Origin: a virus | Strand: one strand, 5' to 3' | DNA length: 60,648 bases | Virus record (IMG/VR): IMGVR_UViG_3300022602_000101 | Location: 1 to 60,648 of that record | Shown here: positions 16,211 through 27,601 of the stretch, piece after piece | Layout of the letters: each line of letters opens with the position of its first letter | How positions within the stretch are numbered: the first letter of the stretch is position 1 | Notes under the pieces: model-generated | What the model was told of the DNA's origin: nothing | Seen by the model: the letters and a program-made list of their open reading frames with translations, nothing else | The model's database searches: none | Position numbers and translations under genes: made by a program

Positions 16211-18754
16211 ATGGCTACTCCCGTAATTAACACAGTAACCCAACCAATCACCACAACTGCCGAAAGCACATTGGGTGCAACGGGTGCAACTGGTCCAATG
16301 GGTCCACAAGGACCAGCAGGTCCAGCTGGTGCTAATGGTAGTGGTGGTAGTGGTAATGGTGGTACAGGTGCAACAGGTCCAACTGGTCCACAAGGAGCAA
16401 CTGGTGCAGGTGCAACAGGTGCGCAGGGACCAACAGGTCCAATTGGTCATACTGGAGCAACAGGACCTGCTGGCGCCACGGGTGCCCCTGGTCCAGCTAG
16501 CACACAAGGCGCCACTGGTTCTACTGGTGTTCAAGGTCCAGCAGGTGCCACTGGTGTTGGTGCATCAGGACCAACAGGACCCACAGGATCAATTGGTCAA
16601 ACAGGTCCAGTCGGACAAACTGGCCCAACAGGAGCTACAGGAACTCAAGGACCAACTGGATCAGTTTGGTATAATGGTGTTGGATACCCAAATCCAACAG
16701 GTGCCAATGGTGACTATTATTTAGATAAATCAAATGGTAATGTTTATCAAAAACAAACAGGTTTATGGAATTCACCAGTAACTAATATTTTTGGTCCAAC
16801 AGGTGCACAAGGAATACAAGGCGCAACTGGTGCAACTGGTGCTGGTGGTAGCGGTGGTGCAACAGGTGCTACAGGTGCCACAGGTTCTGCTGGTATACAA
16901 GGAGCTACAGGATCAACTGGTGTTCAAGGAGCACAGGGAATAACTGGTGTTCAAGGAATTACTGGACCACAAGGTCCCCAAGGTATTAGTGGGCCACAAG
17001 GTGCTCAAGGAATTTCTGGTGCACAAGGACCAAGCGGTAATCAAGGTGCAGTTGGTCCGACTGGTGCGACAGGTGTAACTGGAGCTGTTGGTCCAACAGG
17101 TGCTGCTGGTATTACTGCAGGTACTACTGGACAAAGATTAATAACCGATACAACGAGCGGTTCTGCTATTATAACATGGGGAAATGATCCCATGATTTAT
17201 GCTGAAGATTACAATTTAAAAACAAGCAATACTGCAAGTGATAATAATACCGCATTACAAAACGCAATAAATGCAGCAATGGCAGTAAATGGAACATTAT
17301 TAATACCATCTGGTATTTTTAATATTAGTACATCGATGCAAATAGGAACATCTACTTCGTCGACTTTCAATGGACGCATAAAAATAAAAGGTTGTGGAAA
17401 AAATGTAACTCAATTAGTTCAAACAAGTGCAACAAATGGAATTACATGTTATTTTGGCACTCCAAATTCTTATGATATTGGTTTAGAAATATCAGATTTA
17501 ACAATAATTGGAAACAATGCATCATGTGCTACTGCAATATATATTAATTGTGGATATTCTGGATCTATTGAGAATAGAGATATTATAACTATTAATAATG
17601 TTACTGTAACTGGAGTTTATCCAAGTACAAATGGTTGGACTAATGGTATATGGATATGCAATGGTTGGCATATTAATATAATAAATACTTATGCAGGTGG
17701 TTGTATTGGAAGATTGCCAACTACAAGCGGATTAGGTTCTGGTGCTGGATTCTATTTACAAGATTGCGTTAATTCAAAACTAGTTAATGTTACATCAGAA
17801 TGGTGGGCAAAAGGATATTATTCTCCTAATTTTTATACAAGTGCTTGGGCAAGTGGTTCTAGTTACACAGCTGGAACACTTACTGGTTCTACATTTATTT
17901 ATGCTCCTGACGTTATAGCTTATAATATAGCAAATAATACAGGTTACAGTTATTGGTATGAATGCATACAAAATATAACAAATAGTACGATTGAACCTTG
18001 GTTAGATCCTACTCATTTTGCGCAAAGAGTAGGACCCAATCAAGGAACGCAAATTAATAATTTCATGACGTTAAATACTACAAGTGCTATTTATAGCCAG
18101 CATTCAACAATGTATTTAACTAACTTTTTATTTGATAATGGTAATAATACCAACAGTAATTGGCAAACCATTTATTTAAAAGATCATTTTGGTATTGGTT
18201 ATATTTCTTGTGGGCAAATTTTACAAAATGGTGGAACAAATCAAATTTATATAGATGGTGGAAGTGGTGTTATAATATCCAACGTTGATTTTACACAGCA
18301 AAATACATTAACAGAATCTTCAATTCGTTTAGTTAATAGTGCTTATAATAATTTAATTACTTCATGCGTTTTTGCTTCAGCAGTTGGAATAAAAATAGAC
18401 AATGGATGTACTAATAATATTGCTAGAGCAAATATGAATCCTAATGGGTGCATTGATAATAATGTAAATGCTCCATTAAATTATCTAGGAGATGATGTTG
18501 GATACCAAGGATTGATAACATTAACTGGTGGATCATCAACAGAAGTACATTCTATAGATGTATCTAAATCTGGATTAGGTAGACAACCTGATGGTGTCAC
18601 AATTCAAGTAACTTCTGATCCATCTTTTGGTGCATTATATTACTGGCAAGATACTGGTAATAACAGAAATACCGTAAGAGTAATGTTTTTCTTATGGAAT
18701 GGTGGTACATTACCAAATGCTACTATTCGTTATTCAATGAGATGCGGTCCATAA
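16211..18754 (+). CDS. Collagen-stalk beta-helix tailspike
   Basis: 847 residues from ATG 16211; the frame also opens at 16172 inside the previous gene. Collagen triplets run from about residue 20 to 150. A short globular insert follows ([20 protein letters not shown], about 152-198), with more collagen to about 305. Then the segment [20 protein letters not shown], typical of the N-cap of right-handed beta-helix spikes, opens a beta-helix of some 500 residues ([32 protein letters not shown]). Such spikes bind or cut host surface polysaccharide. From about 17120 the DNA is visibly richer in A+T and AGA codons than the stalk, suggesting the spike was grafted on. Confidence 0.78.
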   Translation: MATPVINTVTQPITTTAESTLGATGATGPMGPQGPAGPAGANGSGGSGNGGTGATGPTGPQGATGAGATGAQGPTGPIGHTGATGPAGATGAPGPASTQGATGSTGVQGPAGATGVGASGPTGPTGSIGQTGPVGQTGPTGATGTQGPTGSVWYNGVGYPNPTGANGDYYLDKSNGNVYQKQTGLWNSPVTNIFGPTGAQGIQGATGATGAGGSGGATGATGATGSAGIQGATGSTGVQGAQGITGVQGITGPQGPQGISGPQGAQGISGAQGPSGNQGAVGPTGATGVTGAVGPTGAAGITAGTTGQRLITDTTSGSAIITWGNDPMIYAEDYNLKTSNTASDNNTALQNAINAAMAVNGTLLIPSGIFNISTSMQIGTSTSSTFNGRIKIKGCGKNVTQLVQTSATNGITCYFGTPNSYDIGLEISDLTIIGNNASCATAIYINCGYSGSIENRDIITINNVTVTGVYPSTNGWTNGIWICNGWHINIINTYAGGCIGRLPTTSGLGSGAGFYLQDCVNSKLVNVTSEWWAKGYYSPNFYTSAWASGSSYTAGTLTGSTFIYAPDVIAYNIANNTGYSYWYECIQNITNSTIEPWLDPTHFAQRVGPNQGTQINNFMTLNTTSAIYSQHSTMYLTNFLFDNGNNTNSNWQTIYLKDHFGIGYISCGQILQNGGTNQIYIDGGSGVIISNVDFTQQNTLTESSIRLVNSAYNNLITSCVFASAVGIKIDNGCTNNIARANMNPNGCIDNNVNAPLNYLGDDVGYQGLITLTGGSSTEVHSIDVSKSGLGRQPDGVTIQVTSDPSFGALYYWQDTGNNRNTVRVMFFLWNGGTLPNATIRYSMRCGP

Positions 18755-18767
18755 CAATTTAAATCAT

Positions 18768-20948
<2,181 letters not shown>

Positions 20949-20951
20949 TAA

Positions 20952-20980
20952 TTGCCCCAAAAGCCCTTAACTGATACCAT
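20952..20980 (+). promoter_or_regulatory. Fibre-gene promoter, leaderless geometry
   Basis: TTGCCC (20952-20957), 17 bp, TACCAT (20975-20980), six bases, ATG 20987. The spacing is identical to the 14929 and 37159 elements. Confidence 0.5.
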
Positions 20981-20986
20981 AAAAAT

Positions 20987-21694
20987 ATGTCAAACGGTTG
21001 TAATACATGCTCAGATGGTACTAGTTGGCCAAGTCCCAACTGTGCCCCACCTACCCCTGTAACCACAATTGTAGCTGGTCCACAAGGTCCTAGTGGCCCA
21101 TCTGGTGCTACTGGCCCACAGGGTAACCGTGGGCAACAGGGATCAACTGGCGTCACTGGTCCAACTGGGCCACAAGGACAAATTGGTTTACATGGTATTA
21201 CAGGTGCAACAGGTGCCACTGGCCCTGCAGGTACTAGTTCAATATTAGCTTACTTTACTGGTCATCAATGGAATCCAACATTACCATATAATGGCACAAT
21301 AACATCAATGACTGGAAATCAGATCCTTAACATGGGTCAGATACCATTTTCAAGTGGTGGCTATATATGCGATTTTAAGATACAATTTGCTTGGGTTGGT
21401 GGTGCTGCAACAGCTGGCAGCGGTATTGATGGTGATTTAAATATACAAGTTGGTCTTGGTAACACTGTGGCAACAATCCATTGGGGATTAGCTAACTCAG
21501 CTTCAACAAGTATTGGTGTGGTACAAGGTTACTCACACTCAATACTATTACCATTAACACAAGGTTCTAATATTTACTTATCAACAAGTGCTAATTTCTT
21601 GTTAGTGGGTGCACAGTTGTCTGTGTACAATTATCAAGGAACGGGTACTTACATTATTAACTCCCCAGGGTGGCAGACTGGTGGCAACGATTAA
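20987..21694 (+). CDS. Short collagen-like fibre protein
   Basis: 235 residues. The leader SNGCNTCSDGTSWPSPNCAP has the same cysteine spacing as the gene upstream. About 17 collagen triplets follow (residues 30-82), then a 150-residue beta-rich head (YICDFKIQFAWVGGAATAGS, IYLSTSANFLLVGAQLSVYN). The common leader with the 18768 gene suggests that both attach to the same virion site. Confidence 0.7.
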   Translation: MSNGCNTCSDGTSWPSPNCAPPTPVTTIVAGPQGPSGPSGATGPQGNRGQQGSTGVTGPTGPQGQIGLHGITGATGATGPAGTSSILAYFTGHQWNPTLPYNGTITSMTGNQILNMGQIPFSSGGYICDFKIQFAWVGGAATAGSGIDGDLNIQVGLGNTVATIHWGLANSASTSIGVVQGYSHSILLPLTQGSNIYLSTSANFLLVGAQLSVYNYQGTGTYIINSPGWQTGGND

Positions 21695-21713
21695 CCTATC
21701 CCCATAAAATATT

Positions 21714-22172
21714 ATGACAGAACAAGAACGCTACGATGAATTCCCAGTGCACATTGAAGTTGGCAAAAAGATGAGCAAAGTTTTGCCCAAAATGACCAGC
21801 TTAGATGAGGTCAAAAAGGGCAAAGAAAAAACATTTTATCCAACACTATACATTAGTGATATCAAGGGACTAGAAAAGCTACCAAAAGAAGGATGTGTAC
21901 TTGTGGACTATGTTCGCAAATCAATGCACATTCATGAAGTAGATGGTGAAGATCCAACATGCTCAGTAGAGCTTGAAATTCGCACAATCTGTCTGCCAGA
22001 AGAGCATGAAGAGACAAATAGTGCAGAAGACCTCGTTGATGATCTCGCCCACAAAGCTGGTGTCACAAAAGGTGGCAAGAACACCAAAGCAATGGAAGAA
22101 GAAGAGGAAGACGAAGAACACGAAGCATACGAAGCAAAATCACAAGCTGAAGAAGACGAAGATAACGAATAA
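21714..22172 (+). CDS. Hypothetical protein with acidic tail
   Basis: 152 residues. The N-terminal 100 form a mixed alpha/beta domain (FYPTLYISDIKGLEKLPKEG, KSMHIHEVDGEDPTCSVELE). The last 40 are almost all Glu/Asp/Lys (EEEEEDEEHE). Small proteins with such tails occur in phage structural operons as head or neck accessory proteins; no family was recognised. Confidence 0.55.
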   Translation: MTEQERYDEFPVHIEVGKKMSKVLPKMTSLDEVKKGKEKTFYPTLYISDIKGLEKLPKEGCVLVDYVRKSMHIHEVDGEDPTCSVELEIRTICLPEEHEETNSAEDLVDDLAHKAGVTKGGKNTKAMEEEEEDEEHEAYEAKSQAEEDEDNE

Positions 22173-22178
22173 TACATC

Positions 22179-23183
22179 ATGCTAACACATGGCCAACCAA
22201 ACCTAGCACCACCAGTTCTTGGCGACATCATTGCTGCTGCCAAGACTCGTGACATATTGGGTATTGATGATAGAGATACTATTATTGATTACATCCAACG
22301 TGCCATTGATATGGTGTCATGGAAAACCAATTGGGACCCATATTTGGGACAAATGGATATATGCTGTGATTGCAATGGTGTGGTTACTGTACCAAGTGAA
22401 GTTGGTACAATATTGGCATGTAATGTTGGTGGATTTCCTGCACAGTTTAGAAATTCATGGTTTCAGTACCACATTAATGGCCCTGGGACCGAGTGGGGTG
22501 CAGGCACCGCTGGTGGCTATGGTGGTGTAGGACCTGACACTGGTTACGTTTGGGATGATCGTGGCAAATATGCTACCTTTCAAGATCCAAAGGGTTGGTC
22601 CTATCTTGCAGCTATTGTTGAGAATCCAGCTGATGGCCAAGGCAATCTCAGCATTGAAGTTCATGGCGACACCATGGACTCTAATTACAATACCAAGTTT
22701 GATATTGTTCAAATACCATTACTCAATGGTTATGCATCAACTGATTCAGCTGCTACACAATTTAAAACAATCACAAGAGTCATTAAGCCAGTAACACAAG
22801 GTTATGTGAAGCTTATTGCATTTGCTGGTGTACAAGGTGGAGCTGGTGAAACACTTGGTTATTATGCACCAGAGGAAACACAACCACAATACAGACGCAT
22901 ACGTGTTAATGCAGCATGTAAGTGGGTACGCATCATGTACAGACGTGCCGAGATAAAACTTGTTAATGATAATGATTTGGTACCATTCCCATCAAAACAA
23001 GCAATGTTGCTATTGCTGAAGAGCATACGTTTATGGGAAACAAACAATACTGATCTTGGACAGACATATGAGAACAAAGCGTTTCAGTTGTTGCTAGAAC
23101 AACAATTGATACAAGATGGTCCAGCTAACTTTAAGCTGCAAATTGAACCAGGTTGGGGCATGGACTGCACCGACTACCGTTAA
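22179..23183 (+). CDS. Putative tail tubular / adaptor protein (gp11-like)
   Basis: 334 residues. The start (PVLGDIIAAAKTRDILGIDD then RDTIIDYIQRAIDMVSWKTN) and the late helices (KQAMLLLLKSIRLWETNNTD, ENKAFQLLLEQQ) fit head-tail adaptor proteins of short-tailed phages. The middle is beta-rich. It lies directly upstream of a 759-residue beta-propeller-like protein, the order seen for the two tail-tube proteins of T7-like and related podoviruses. The assignment rests on order and fold impression, not on a recognised signature. Confidence 0.45.
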   Translation: MLTHGQPNLAPPVLGDIIAAAKTRDILGIDDRDTIIDYIQRAIDMVSWKTNWDPYLGQMDICCDCNGVVTVPSEVGTILACNVGGFPAQFRNSWFQYHINGPGTEWGAGTAGGYGGVGPDTGYVWDDRGKYATFQDPKGWSYLAAIVENPADGQGNLSIEVHGDTMDSNYNTKFDIVQIPLLNGYASTDSAATQFKTITRVIKPVTQGYVKLIAFAGVQGGAGETLGYYAPEETQPQYRRIRVNAACKWVRIMYRRAEIKLVNDNDLVPFPSKQAMLLLLKSIRLWETNNTDLGQTYENKAFQLLLEQQLIQDGPANFKLQIEPGWGMDCTDYR

Positions 23184-23195
23184 TAATCAATTCAC

Positions 23196-25475
23196 ATGGC
23201 ACAAAATGTACCTAATACAAGAACTTTCAAAGACATCACTGGCCTTACTGGTGGTGTTAATAGCTTCTTGGACCCACAGTTCATTCAGGATACACAAGTG
23301 CGTTGGGCTGAGAATGCGGTAAACAAAGGTGGAATCTGGCAGACACGCCCTGGGTACGACACCGTTAGTGATTTATCCACCACTAATCAAACTGGTGCAC
23401 TCTACAATTGGTTAGTCAATTTATCACAATCAAGTGATACAGTAACACTAGCCACTGGTACAGTTACATTATATGTAGAAAACCTGCGTAATTTTAATTA
23501 TGGTGAAAACATAACCATAACATCACTTACTGATTCAACAAAGTACATGGTTGGTACAGTTGTTTCACAAGATGATAGCAATTTATTAACAGTTACTGTT
23601 ACATCACAATCAGGCACTGGTTCCTATACTGGTTGGGTTGTGACGTTAAACAGTGATAGTCAGTTACAGTTAGTACCACAATTTTTTACAATATTTCAAC
23701 CAACAACTGGTGGTCCACAATTTGTTTATGGTATCAGTGGTGGCGTATTTATAGCTAACATTAATGCTGATGGTACTTATGATGAACCACGTCAACTAGA
23801 ACAATTGTTGTTTGATACATCTGTTGATCAAATGTGTGTGTGCACAACTGTTCGCAGTTCGACCATACAAGATGGTACAATATTTGTAACACAACCAGTT
23901 AACACACTAATGATACAAGATGGTGTTAGTCGTGCTGGTTATTGGGATGGAACATCAGGCAATCATCTGAATCCGACCAAACAATGGACCTTAGATAGCA
24001 AAGGTAATATCATATATACCGATGGCTACAACCAAACACGTATTGGCAAGTATATGGCATGGAGTGGCAACAGACTATGGGTATCAAATGGTACACAAGT
24101 ATTTGCATCTGATTTAGATGATCCATTACATTTTACTGAGGAAACAGTATTAACAAACATACCAGTATTTACATTTCCAAAGAACATCACTGGCATGATT
24201 GATCGTGGTACATCAGGAACATTAGAAAATCTGATGTTTATTGGTACTGAGGATGGAATTTACACAATATACACTGGTGTTCAGCAACGTAGTTCATGGA
24301 CATCAACACCTGATTTTGTACGCAAGATATTCTCAGGTACAGGATGTGTATCACATAAATCCATGATTACACACATGGGTCTACTTTATTGGTATTCAAA
24401 TACTGGTATTGTAGCATTTGATAACTTAGGTACTGTTACATCAACACAATCAATTACACCAATTGATAGTGAAATGAGCTATTCAAAGCAACAAATGGGT
24501 AATGACAGATCCAAGATATGTGCTGGTCATTTTGACTCATATGTGTGGTGGTCAGTACCAGTAGCAGTTGCTAGCAATACAACAGGCTATGCTGCAACCT
24601 ATAATAGCAAGGTATACAATGGTCATACACAGGTATTGGATCGTTTAGTTACCCCTAGTGCTTTTTATTTGAACACGATTACAAACTTTGGTGGCACTGG
24701 CTGGCAAGGTGTTTGGACGGGTTTAAGGCCAATAGAATGGGCAACAGAGTCAATCTATGGTAAGATAAGGAACTACTGCTTATCTCTTGATTATGACGGT
24801 CAATTACGCATCTGGGAGGGTTTTAATGGCAACAGATGTGATAATAATAACCCAATATCATGGGCCATTGAGACAAAAGCACATAATGTAAACATGACTA
24901 ATCCAATGTTTACATATTCGGTTTTCAGGTATTTTAGGCTATTATTGAGTGAAATATATGGAAATTTGACTATTAATGGGTACTGGAAAGGCTTAAGAGG
25001 ACAATATCATCAATTATTGGATACGGCTGTCACCGCCACCCCTGGGTCCATTTTGTTGAATAACCCTGATTACCTTCCTATCATTAACAACACACCTGCT
25101 ATCAATTTTGTTAAGCAAACACGTGACATCTTGTCCAAGGATAACCGCATAACTGAGGAAAACACCTCTGTTAACGTGGAAAGCCAATTCCAAGATGATA
25201 TAGATAGGGCATTTAGCCTATTACTTCAATTTAACGGTGTTGGTGCCCTCAAAGCTTACCGTATAGCCGTTGATGCTAACCCTGATAACACTGAAGGTGC
25301 CGTAGTGCCACCAGAAGATGGCCAACACATATTACCAGTTGTTACTGCACCTGAATATGTTGAAGGTGATATACCAAGCTATACCACAGTATCACGTGAT
25401 TCTAAACTGGCCATAACCCCTGTTGAAAGTCATTATCTAGAACTGGGTTATCAATTACCGTTACCATCATCTTAA
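23196..25475 (+). CDS. Putative tail hub/nozzle protein (gp12-like)
   Basis: 759 residues, almost entirely beta. The N-terminus (GGVNSFLDPQFIQDTQVRWA, NAVNKGGIWQTRPGYDTV) is typical of podovirus tail nozzle proteins. Repeated blade-like segments follow (FVYGISGGVFIANINADGTY, NRLWVSNGTQVFASDLDDPL, LMFIGTEDGIYTIY). A beta module at residues 69-161 is related to inserts in the fibre genes at 18768 and 37194. It probably forms the hexameric tail tip to which fibres attach. Confidence 0.6.
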   Translation: MAQNVPNTRTFKDITGLTGGVNSFLDPQFIQDTQVRWAENAVNKGGIWQTRPGYDTVSDLSTTNQTGALYNWLVNLSQSSDTVTLATGTVTLYVENLRNFNYGENITITSLTDSTKYMVGTVVSQDDSNLLTVTVTSQSGTGSYTGWVVTLNSDSQLQLVPQFFTIFQPTTGGPQFVYGISGGVFIANINADGTYDEPRQLEQLLFDTSVDQMCVCTTVRSSTIQDGTIFVTQPVNTLMIQDGVSRAGYWDGTSGNHLNPTKQWTLDSKGNIIYTDGYNQTRIGKYMAWSGNRLWVSNGTQVFASDLDDPLHFTEETVLTNIPVFTFPKNITGMIDRGTSGTLENLMFIGTEDGIYTIYTGVQQRSSWTSTPDFVRKIFSGTGCVSHKSMITHMGLLYWYSNTGIVAFDNLGTVTSTQSITPIDSEMSYSKQQMGNDRSKICAGHFDSYVWWSVPVAVASNTTGYAATYNSKVYNGHTQVLDRLVTPSAFYLNTITNFGGTGWQGVWTGLRPIEWATESIYGKIRNYCLSLDYDGQLRIWEGFNGNRCDNNNPISWAIETKAHNVNMTNPMFTYSVFRYFRLLLSEIYGNLTINGYWKGLRGQYHQLLDTAVTATPGSILLNNPDYLPIINNTPAINFVKQTRDILSKDNRITEENTSVNVESQFQDDIDRAFSLLLQFNGVGALKAYRIAVDANPDNTEGAVVPPEDGQHILPVVTAPEYVEGDIPSYTTVSRDSKLAITPVESHYLELGYQLPLPSS

Positions 25476-25479
25476 ACCA

Positions 25480-25509
25480 TTGCGTATTTTAACCTTATAT
25501 TGATAAAGT
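25480..25509 (+). promoter_or_regulatory. Possible promoter before the collar-like gene
   Basis: TTGCGT (25480-25485), 18 bp, TAAAGT (25504-25509), six bases, ATG 25516. A TATATT also lies nearby (25497-25502). The match is moderate. Confidence 0.35.
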
Positions 25510-25515
25510 AATTCC

Positions 25516-26220
25516 ATGAGTACGACCATCCCAATCACATTAACGCCTATACCAGTTCCTGTGAATATTCAGGCCGTTAATATCAATGATTTCTTGGGAA
25601 TCGTTTGTGAGTACATTAGTGGATCAATCTCACAAAATGTTAGCTTCTTTCAACAAGGTGCAACTGCTCCAAACAGTAACCAAGGAATATTTTACAATAC
25701 TAGTACACAACGCTTTGAGACATGGAACTCAAACAATGGTGTATATCAACCAATCACTGAGTTACAAGTTGGTGATCTTAAAGCAGCTTTCCGCACAAGT
25801 GATGATACAGTTAATGGTTGGATACTATTAGACGGACGTGTTATCAGCACAATTACTGGTTTGACACAGGCACAAAATTCTAATTTGCAAAACCTTTTTG
25901 GTTCTGGTGGTAGTTTACCTAATTTCTCATTCCTTGGTGCATTAAGTGGATTACCACCTGTTGGTACATTTAGTGGCATATCAAACACATCAATATCACC
26001 AGCAGTTGGTGCTATTGCTGCATTGCCAGTTAGCTCAAGCTACACACAAAGTGAAGTACAGAACCTGCGTAATAGCACTGAAACATTGGATGAATCAACC
26101 AATGCATTACAGGTAACAGTATCACAAATTATTTCAAATAGTGAAACAGTGTTAACATCATTACAAAACACCAGCACTGTAACAGGTGCAAAATGGTTTG
26201 TATTCTGTGGATATCAATAA
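25516..26220 (+). CDS. Tail collar-like minor virion protein
   Basis: 234 residues. The middle reads LKAAFRTSDDTVNGWILLDG and later GSLPNF, resembling phage tail-collar domains (GW-x-LCDG and LPNF-type motifs). The C-terminal 60 residues form a coiled coil (SYTQSEVQNLRNSTETLDES) ending in FVFCGYQ. It lies between the tail-tip gene and a cupin-like gene, so it is likely a small fibre or collar piece. Confidence 0.55.
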   Translation: MSTTIPITLTPIPVPVNIQAVNINDFLGIVCEYISGSISQNVSFFQQGATAPNSNQGIFYNTSTQRFETWNSNNGVYQPITELQVGDLKAAFRTSDDTVNGWILLDGRVISTITGLTQAQNSNLQNLFGSGGSLPNFSFLGALSGLPPVGTFSGISNTSISPAVGAIAALPVSSSYTQSEVQNLRNSTETLDESTNALQVTVSQIISNSETVLTSLQNTSTVTGAKWFVFCGYQ

Positions 26221-26221
26221 A

Positions 26222-26731
26222 ATGTCATTACAAGTAGCAGATCAATCAATAGTACGCAGCCAATCTGACGGTGATCGTTTGGCTAATGCTGATTGCTCAC
26301 TTGATAATATCAACAAGCTAGAAGCTGAGTTACTAAAGCTGCCACAGATTGATTGCCCATTACATCACAGTTTCGCCCCACATGTATATCTACGTGAGAT
26401 AACAATGCCAGAGGGTGCATTCATCATCGGCAGAGAGCATACAACAGAACATTTTAATATCATCTTAACAGGACGTGCATCAGTATTAATGGACGGTGTT
26501 GTACATGAGATACAAGCACCATGCATCATTAAATCAAATGCTGGTGTCCGCAAGATACTATACATTCATGAAACAATGCGTTGGGCAACAGTGCATCCAA
26601 CAAATGAAACAAACATTGAAATACTAGAAGAAACATTAACAGTGAAAACACCAGCTTTTCGTGATCATGAGATGCGTAAACAACTTGAGGACTTCCAAAA
26701 GAAGCTAATCGAACTAAAGGAGAAACAATAA
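26222..26731 (+). CDS. Cupin-like virion protein
   Basis: 169 residues from ATG 26222, two bases after the previous stop. The middle (APHVYLREITMPEGAFIIGR, EHTTEHFNIILTGRASVLMD) is a double-stranded beta-helix (cupin) pattern with histidines at HTTEH as possible metal ligands. A helix of charged residues ends the protein. Cupin-like proteins are often found among tail genes of aquatic phages; the reaction, if any, is unknown. Confidence 0.55.
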   Translation: MSLQVADQSIVRSQSDGDRLANADCSLDNINKLEAELLKLPQIDCPLHHSFAPHVYLREITMPEGAFIIGREHTTEHFNIILTGRASVLMDGVVHEIQAPCIIKSNAGVRKILYIHETMRWATVHPTNETNIEILEETLTVKTPAFRDHEMRKQLEDFQKKLIELKEKQ

Positions 26732-27595
26732 ATGGCTTTCGTAGGAACTGCAGTCTTAGGTATCGGTGGTGCACTAGCAGGTGGTGCTGGTCTTCTTGGC
26801 GCTAGCGTTGGTGCCATTGGAGGAGGTCTCCTTGGTGCTGGCATTGGATCAGCTCTTGGTGGATCAATGGATGCACAATCAGCTGCACAAAAAGCTGGCC
26901 AAATGGCACAGAACTTAACGTATCAGCCAATTGATCTTAATGCATTGCAGACACAAGCACAGCAAGCAGCTCAACAGAACCTTGCTAACTCAATTAAGTT
27001 AGAACAACAATATTTCCCACAAGCAGCAGCAGCACGTGCTGGTACACAGAATCTTGTAGCACAACAAGTGGCACAAGGTGGTAGATTGACACCAGATGTA
27101 TCAAATGCGGTAACACGTTCAGCAATGGCATCAGGTGGTGCAGGTGGGTTTGGTGCTGGTCCATTAGCAGCAGCTAATTTGGGACTCACTGCACAGGGAC
27201 AGATTAATAACGCAATTGGTCTTGGTCAGAATTTATCACAAACAGAAATGGCAGGATTACCAACTTCTGGATTGGATCCAGGCGCATTGGCCTCGGCAGC
27301 TATTGGTCAAAATCAGCAAATGAATCAATTCAACATTGATAAGACTGGTCTGCTAACAAATGCTCTACAAAGCCAAGCAAATGCACAAAGTGCATTAGGT
27401 GGATCACTAATGGGTGCAGCTAATATCTATGGAAACATGGTTGGTACTAAAACACCAAATACGCCTAATCCATTTAATACGGGTAATAACATTACATTAA
27501 ATTCACCAAATTTATTGTATAATTTGGGTTCTAGTAATACATCGACTGTACCAACCAATATACCAACGTTTGTTAACCCATTTGGAGGTAAATAA
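26732..27595 (+). CDS. Putative ejected internal virion protein (small)
   Basis: 287 residues. Residues 6-45 are a glycine/alanine-rich hydrophobic segment (VLGIGGALAGGAGLLGASVG), which could cross a membrane. The remainder is Ala/Gln-rich helix. This is the hallmark composition of DNA-ejection proteins that leave the head before the genome. It is followed by two much larger proteins of the same kind, as in the three-protein ejection sets of podoviruses. This gene also has one of the few Shine-Dalgarno-like sequences here (AAGGAG, nine bases before ATG). Confidence 0.55.
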   Translation: MAFVGTAVLGIGGALAGGAGLLGASVGAIGGGLLGAGIGSALGGSMDAQSAAQKAGQMAQNLTYQPIDLNALQTQAQQAAQQNLANSIKLEQQYFPQAAAARAGTQNLVAQQVAQGGRLTPDVSNAVTRSAMASGGAGGFGAGPLAAANLGLTAQGQINNAIGLGQNLSQTEMAGLPTSGLDPGALASAAIGQNQQMNQFNIDKTGLLTNALQSQANAQSALGGSLMGAANIYGNMVGTKTPNTPNPFNTGNNITLNSPNLLYNLGSSNTSTVPTNIPTFVNPFGGK

Positions 27596-27601
27596 TTAGT
27601 T

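Noticed and set aside
16275-16724. Gln/Val/Leu-rich frames in the +1 register of collagen repeats (also 37438-37878, 39046-39411, 39514-39774)
   Set aside because: The triplet repeat keeps every register open; the sequence is low complexity without domains.
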